Assembly (NCBI GenBank): GCA_019745505.1
Contig: JAIETE010000137.1
Span: 1-44,114, forward strand
Length of the DNA: 44,114 bases
Source of the DNA: Candidatus Obscuribacterales bacterium
GTDB lineage: Bacteria > Cyanobacteriota > Vampirovibrionia > Obscuribacterales > Obscuribacteraceae
Direction: 5' to 3'
Of this stretch, positions 41,629-44,114 are shown one piece after another. The notes under the pieces are model-generated. The model saw only the letters and a program-made list of their open reading frames with translations, had not been told where the DNA came from and did no database searches. Each line of letters begins with the position of its first letter. Position 1 is the stretch's first letter. The position numbers and the translations under genes are program-made.

Positions 41629-42408
41629 TTGATGCTTGGTCTTGTTTCAACCTGGGCCGCATATCTTGTCTGCAGATTTATTCCTCGCGAGGTGCGTGTC
41701 TCTCACCGGATGCTCATGCAGCCGGCTCTGACAGTCTCAGGCATGATGTTTTCTGTTTTGCTTGGATTTTTCATTGCTCAGGCCATGCGTGATTTTTCGA
41801 CAGCTCGGGCAAATATTGTCAATGAAGCAAATGCAATCGGCGAAGTGTTCAGAGACGCAAAAGGATTGCCTGAAGTCGATAGAAAACGAATCCGCCAACT
41901 TTGCAGAGACTATGTTGCAAGCGTGATTAGAGATGAATGGCCGCTTCTCCGGCACGGGCAAGAGAGCCCAAAATCTCAAGCTGTAATGAACGACTTGTGG
42001 GAAGCTTCCTTGTCCGTCAAACCAACCAATGATCGTGAGTCCGTTATATATGACAGCTTTTTCGATGCAATGAATGTGCTGGGCGGGCTTCGAAGAGTGA
42101 GAACAGCAACTGTCTATATAGGAATGCCCGCTCATGAATGGGCTATTATCGCCATCGGAGCAGCCGGCATTATTACGCTCACATTCCTCTTCGCGCCTGA
42201 TAGCAGGCGCTTTCATGCAGGATTGCTATGCTGTCTGATTGCGCCACTGACTTTGAACATCTTCTTGTTGGCGGAGTATCTGCACCCATATTCAGGCATT
42301 GTATCCATTAGACCGACTGTTTTTGAGGCCACTCAGCGCAAGATCATGAGTCAAACTGACGACGCGCCGAAATATCTCCAGGAAACTTCTGGTGCGGCAG
42401 CTAAGTAG
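41629..42408 (+). CDS. DUF4239 (bestrophin-like) membrane protein, start probably frameshifted
   Basis: A 259-residue protein from TTG 41629 or ATG 41632. It has an N-terminal hydrophobic segment, a second (TVSGMMFSVLLGFFIAQA), an amphipathic helical middle (ANIVNEANAIGEVFRDAKGLPEVDRKRIRQLCRDYV) and two C-terminal segments (WAIIAIGAAGIITLTFLFA, CLIAPLTLNIFLLAEYL). This is the DUF4239 pattern. No ribosome site precedes 41629. The only one (AAGGAAAC) precedes ATG 41594 in another frame, which stops after eight codons; one added T near 41603 would join the frames to give a normal DUF4239 N-terminus. It follows the caspase on the same strand. Function unknown. Confidence 0.75.
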   Translation: MMLGLVSTWAAYLVCRFIPREVRVSHRMLMQPALTVSGMMFSVLLGFFIAQAMRDFSTARANIVNEANAIGEVFRDAKGLPEVDRKRIRQLCRDYVASVIRDEWPLLRHGQESPKSQAVMNDLWEASLSVKPTNDRESVIYDSFFDAMNVLGGLRRVRTATVYIGMPAHEWAIIAIGAAGIITLTFLFAPDSRRFHAGLLCCLIAPLTLNIFLLAEYLHPYSGIVSIRPTVFEATQRKIMSQTDDAPKYLQETSGAAAK

Positions 42409-42445
42409 TCTGTCTGGCTAATTATTCTGCTTTTGTGTTGCTGAC

Positions 42446-43912
42446 TTAGTTTTTTCCGTATGGGTACCACCAGGACTTCGGCGCGGTAGCGAATTCCCAG
42501 TGTACGTGCTTTGTCTCTCGGAATGAGTCAAGACCTTCCTGGCCCAGCTCGCGTGCTCCACCGCTGAGCTTCATTCCGCCGAAGGGTCCTGCGTAATTGT
42601 CGGTAAGCGGGTCGTTGATCCAAACTGTTCCCGCTTTGGCTTCTTCCAGGAATAATTTGGCTTTCATTGGATCGCTTGTGAGAAGGCAGGCTCCTAGACC
42701 AAACATACAGTCGTTGGCGAGCTCAATTGCTTGTTCAAATGTGGTGTATTCCATAAGAGGAATTGCAGGACCAAAGGTTTCCTCTTTCATAATCATCATC
42801 GAGTGGTCCACATTCGTTAGGACAGTCGGCTCATAGAAATATCCCTTTTGTGGATTTTGCGGTCGACGGCCACCAGTCAAGATTTTTGCTCCATGCTTGA
42901 CGGCGTCGGCGACATGACCTTCGACTTTTTCTCGGTAAGTCGCGCCAATCATCGGTCCTACATCTGTCGTCGGCTCCAGTCCAGAACCAAGTTTCAATTC
43001 TTTGACATGGGCTACCAGTGCCTCTGTAAATTTTGCCGCTTTATTCTTGGGTAAATAGACCCTCTCCGTCGAAGTGCAAACCTGTCCTGCATTTGTTAGT
43101 GCGGCATAAGCAAGCGCGCGCGCCGCAATCTCCGGATCGGCATCATCGCAAATTACGAATGCGTCTTTGCCACCCAATTCCAGATGCAGCTTTTTCATCA
43201 TCGGGGCGGCAATTGATGCGATGCGTTGGCCGGTTGCCAGGCTGCCTGTAAACGCTATGACGGGCACGTCGATGTGTTGGACCAGAGGTTCTGCAACTTC
43301 TTTGCCAAACCCGTTGATGACGTTGATGACTCCGGCTGGGAAATGGTTCCAACAGTGTTCGGCCAGATAGGCGGTAGAAAGCGGCGTCACTTCGCTGGGC
43401 TTGATAATGACGGTGTTGCCGGCTGCCAGCGCCGGAGCCACCTTCCACGCCATCAAAAGCAATGGATAATTCCAAGGGATAATACATGCCACAACCCCAT
43501 ACGGCTCTTTCAAAACCAGGTTGAGTTGAGAATATTCTCCCGAAGGCAATACGCGCCCGCGCTCATGGCGTCCCAGTTCTGCATAGTAGTCGAAAGTATT
43601 GACCAGCCACTCGAATTCTTCTTCGTTCTCTGGCACCGGTTTGCCTTCTTCCAGAGTAAGCAAGTGCACGATCTTGTCTTTGTGTTCGCGCATTTTCGCT
43701 GCGGCCTCGTGCATCAGGTGCGCACGCGTGTTTGCCGGTGTTTTACGCCATTCTCTGAAGGCTTCCTTGGCCGCCCTTACTGAAGCCTCTACATCCTTAG
43801 CCGTGCCACGAGGCACCGTGTCGATTACTTCTTCCGTCGCCGGGTTGATAACGTCGATCGTTTCTGTGCCACCACCCTTGGTGAACTTTCCATCAATGTA
43901 ATGAAGAGGCAT
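42446..43912 (-). CDS. Aldehyde dehydrogenase
   Basis: A 488-residue NAD(P)-dependent aldehyde dehydrogenase, of normal length. VACIIPWNYPLLLMAWKVAPALAAGNTVIIKPSEVTPLS forms the nucleotide-binding region; FTGSLATGQRIA is the Rossmann turn; LELGGKDAFVICDDADPE contains the general base Glu; NAGQVCTSTERVYLP contains the catalytic Cys; and ETFGPAIPL closes the coenzyme site. The pattern resembles betaine-aldehyde or related dehydrogenases, but the substrate is not certain. ATG 43912 has AAGGA seven bases upstream; the open frame to 43975 is unsupported. It is convergent with the DUF4239 gene. Confidence 0.92.
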   Translation of the reverse strand: MPLHYIDGKFTKGGGTETIDVINPATEEVIDTVPRGTAKDVEASVRAAKEAFREWRKTPANTRAHLMHEAAAKMREHKDKIVHLLTLEEGKPVPENEEEFEWLVNTFDYYAELGRHERGRVLPSGEYSQLNLVLKEPYGVVACIIPWNYPLLLMAWKVAPALAAGNTVIIKPSEVTPLSTAYLAEHCWNHFPAGVINVINGFGKEVAEPLVQHIDVPVIAFTGSLATGQRIASIAAPMMKKLHLELGGKDAFVICDDADPEIAARALAYAALTNAGQVCTSTERVYLPKNKAAKFTEALVAHVKELKLGSGLEPTTDVGPMIGATYREKVEGHVADAVKHGAKILTGGRRPQNPQKGYFYEPTVLTNVDHSMMIMKEETFGPAIPLMEYTTFEQAIELANDCMFGLGACLLTSDPMKAKLFLEEAKAGTVWINDPLTDNYAGPFGGMKLSGGARELGQEGLDSFRETKHVHWEFATAPKSWWYPYGKN

Positions 43913-44032
43913 GTGCTGATCCTTTACCGCAAAATTATTGCGAATTGACTTCGATTGACTGCTTGCAAGCTGCATATTCTACCTACATATGCATTTTTTC
44001 TTCGTTAAACCGCACGCTTGTAAAGCAAAGGA

Positions 44033-44060
44033 TGGACACGGATTGGGTATGTGGTATATT
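44033..44060 (+). promoter_or_regulatory. Strong extended -10 promoter reading out of the window
   Basis: TGGACA (44033-44038), a 16-base spacer and TATATT (44055-44060) preceded by TGG form a good sigma-70-type promoter with an extended -10. Transcription would start near 44067 and run off the right edge through a GC-rich segment (GGCTGG, CCGGCTGGCGCC). The product is outside the window and could be a gene or a structured RNA. Confidence 0.5.
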
Positions 44061-44114
44061 GACATTGTCGGCTGGAAATTACCGGCTGGCGCCGAGTCTT
44101 GCCGCAGCGAAATT

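Noticed and set aside
1..44114. CRISPR array, insertion sequence or prophage
   Set aside because: No regularly spaced repeats, transposase, integrase or phage structural genes were found on either strand.

Overview
This is a bacterial chromosome segment of moderate GC, gene-dense on both strands, with standard-code genes, clear Shine-Dalgarno sites and many ATG/GTG/TTG starts. The gene content is extracellular caspase-like proteins, WG, TPR, HEAT and MORN repeat proteins, TerY-P signalling genes, degenerate receivers and a histone H1-like protein. Together with the cyanobacterium-like tmRNA 3' end, this fits a large-genome non-photosynthetic cyanobacterial relative (Melainabacteria/Vampirovibrionia, perhaps Obscuribacterales). 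That is an inference from gene content, not a demonstrated placement. I saw no phage, insertion sequence, CRISPR array or rRNA.

Layout. 1-54: 3' end of tmRNA. 288-821: degenerate receiver protein. 1292-4796: overlapping triad of vWA protein (TerY-like), PP2C phosphatase and a kinase with HhH and zinc-ribbon tail. 4812-8351, minus strand: secreted protein, Tat-exported deaminase-fold protein, DUF3775, DUF3828, RuvX and a pseudo-receiver regulator. 8457-10613: methyltransferase and first caspase. 10601-15238: PhzF, a MarR-GNAT fusion with a 34-bp palindromic operator, nitronate monooxygenase, a lipoprotein and an RlpA-like protein. 15355-20238: YD-type repeat protein, TPR protein, two tandem paralogous small proteins, an unknown protein and a His-rich polytopic membrane protein. 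20245-28615: very large MORN/HEAT protein, an unknown protein, a secreted TPR protein and a WG-repeat protein. 28630-29018: promoter, guanidine-II riboswitch and the guanidinium exporter gdx/sugE. 29088-31066: SRPBCC-ArsR-SRPBCC-VOC operon with an inverted repeat at its promoter, closed by a terminator. 31171-35939: conserved hypotheticals, H1-like protein, and an operon of two small helical proteins plus a TPR protein. 36021-39628: CUT2 sugar ABC transporter (binding lipoprotein, ATPase, permease). 39749-42408: second, larger caspase and a DUF4239 membrane protein whose start looks frameshifted. 42446-43912: aldehyde dehydrogenase. A good outward-facing promoter lies at the right edge.

Most genes encode envelope, stress-sensing or regulatory functions rather than core metabolism. 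The best functional links are riboswitch to exporter, MarR palindrome to MarR-GNAT gene, ArsR with two SRPBCC proteins, and the vWA-phosphatase-kinase triad. The least explained items are the two secreted caspases, the tandem small-protein pair, the two receivers lacking catalytic residues, and the histone-like protein with a 16-residue repeat. I do not see a wholly new defence or mobile system; the closest to a coherent system is the TerY-P triad.
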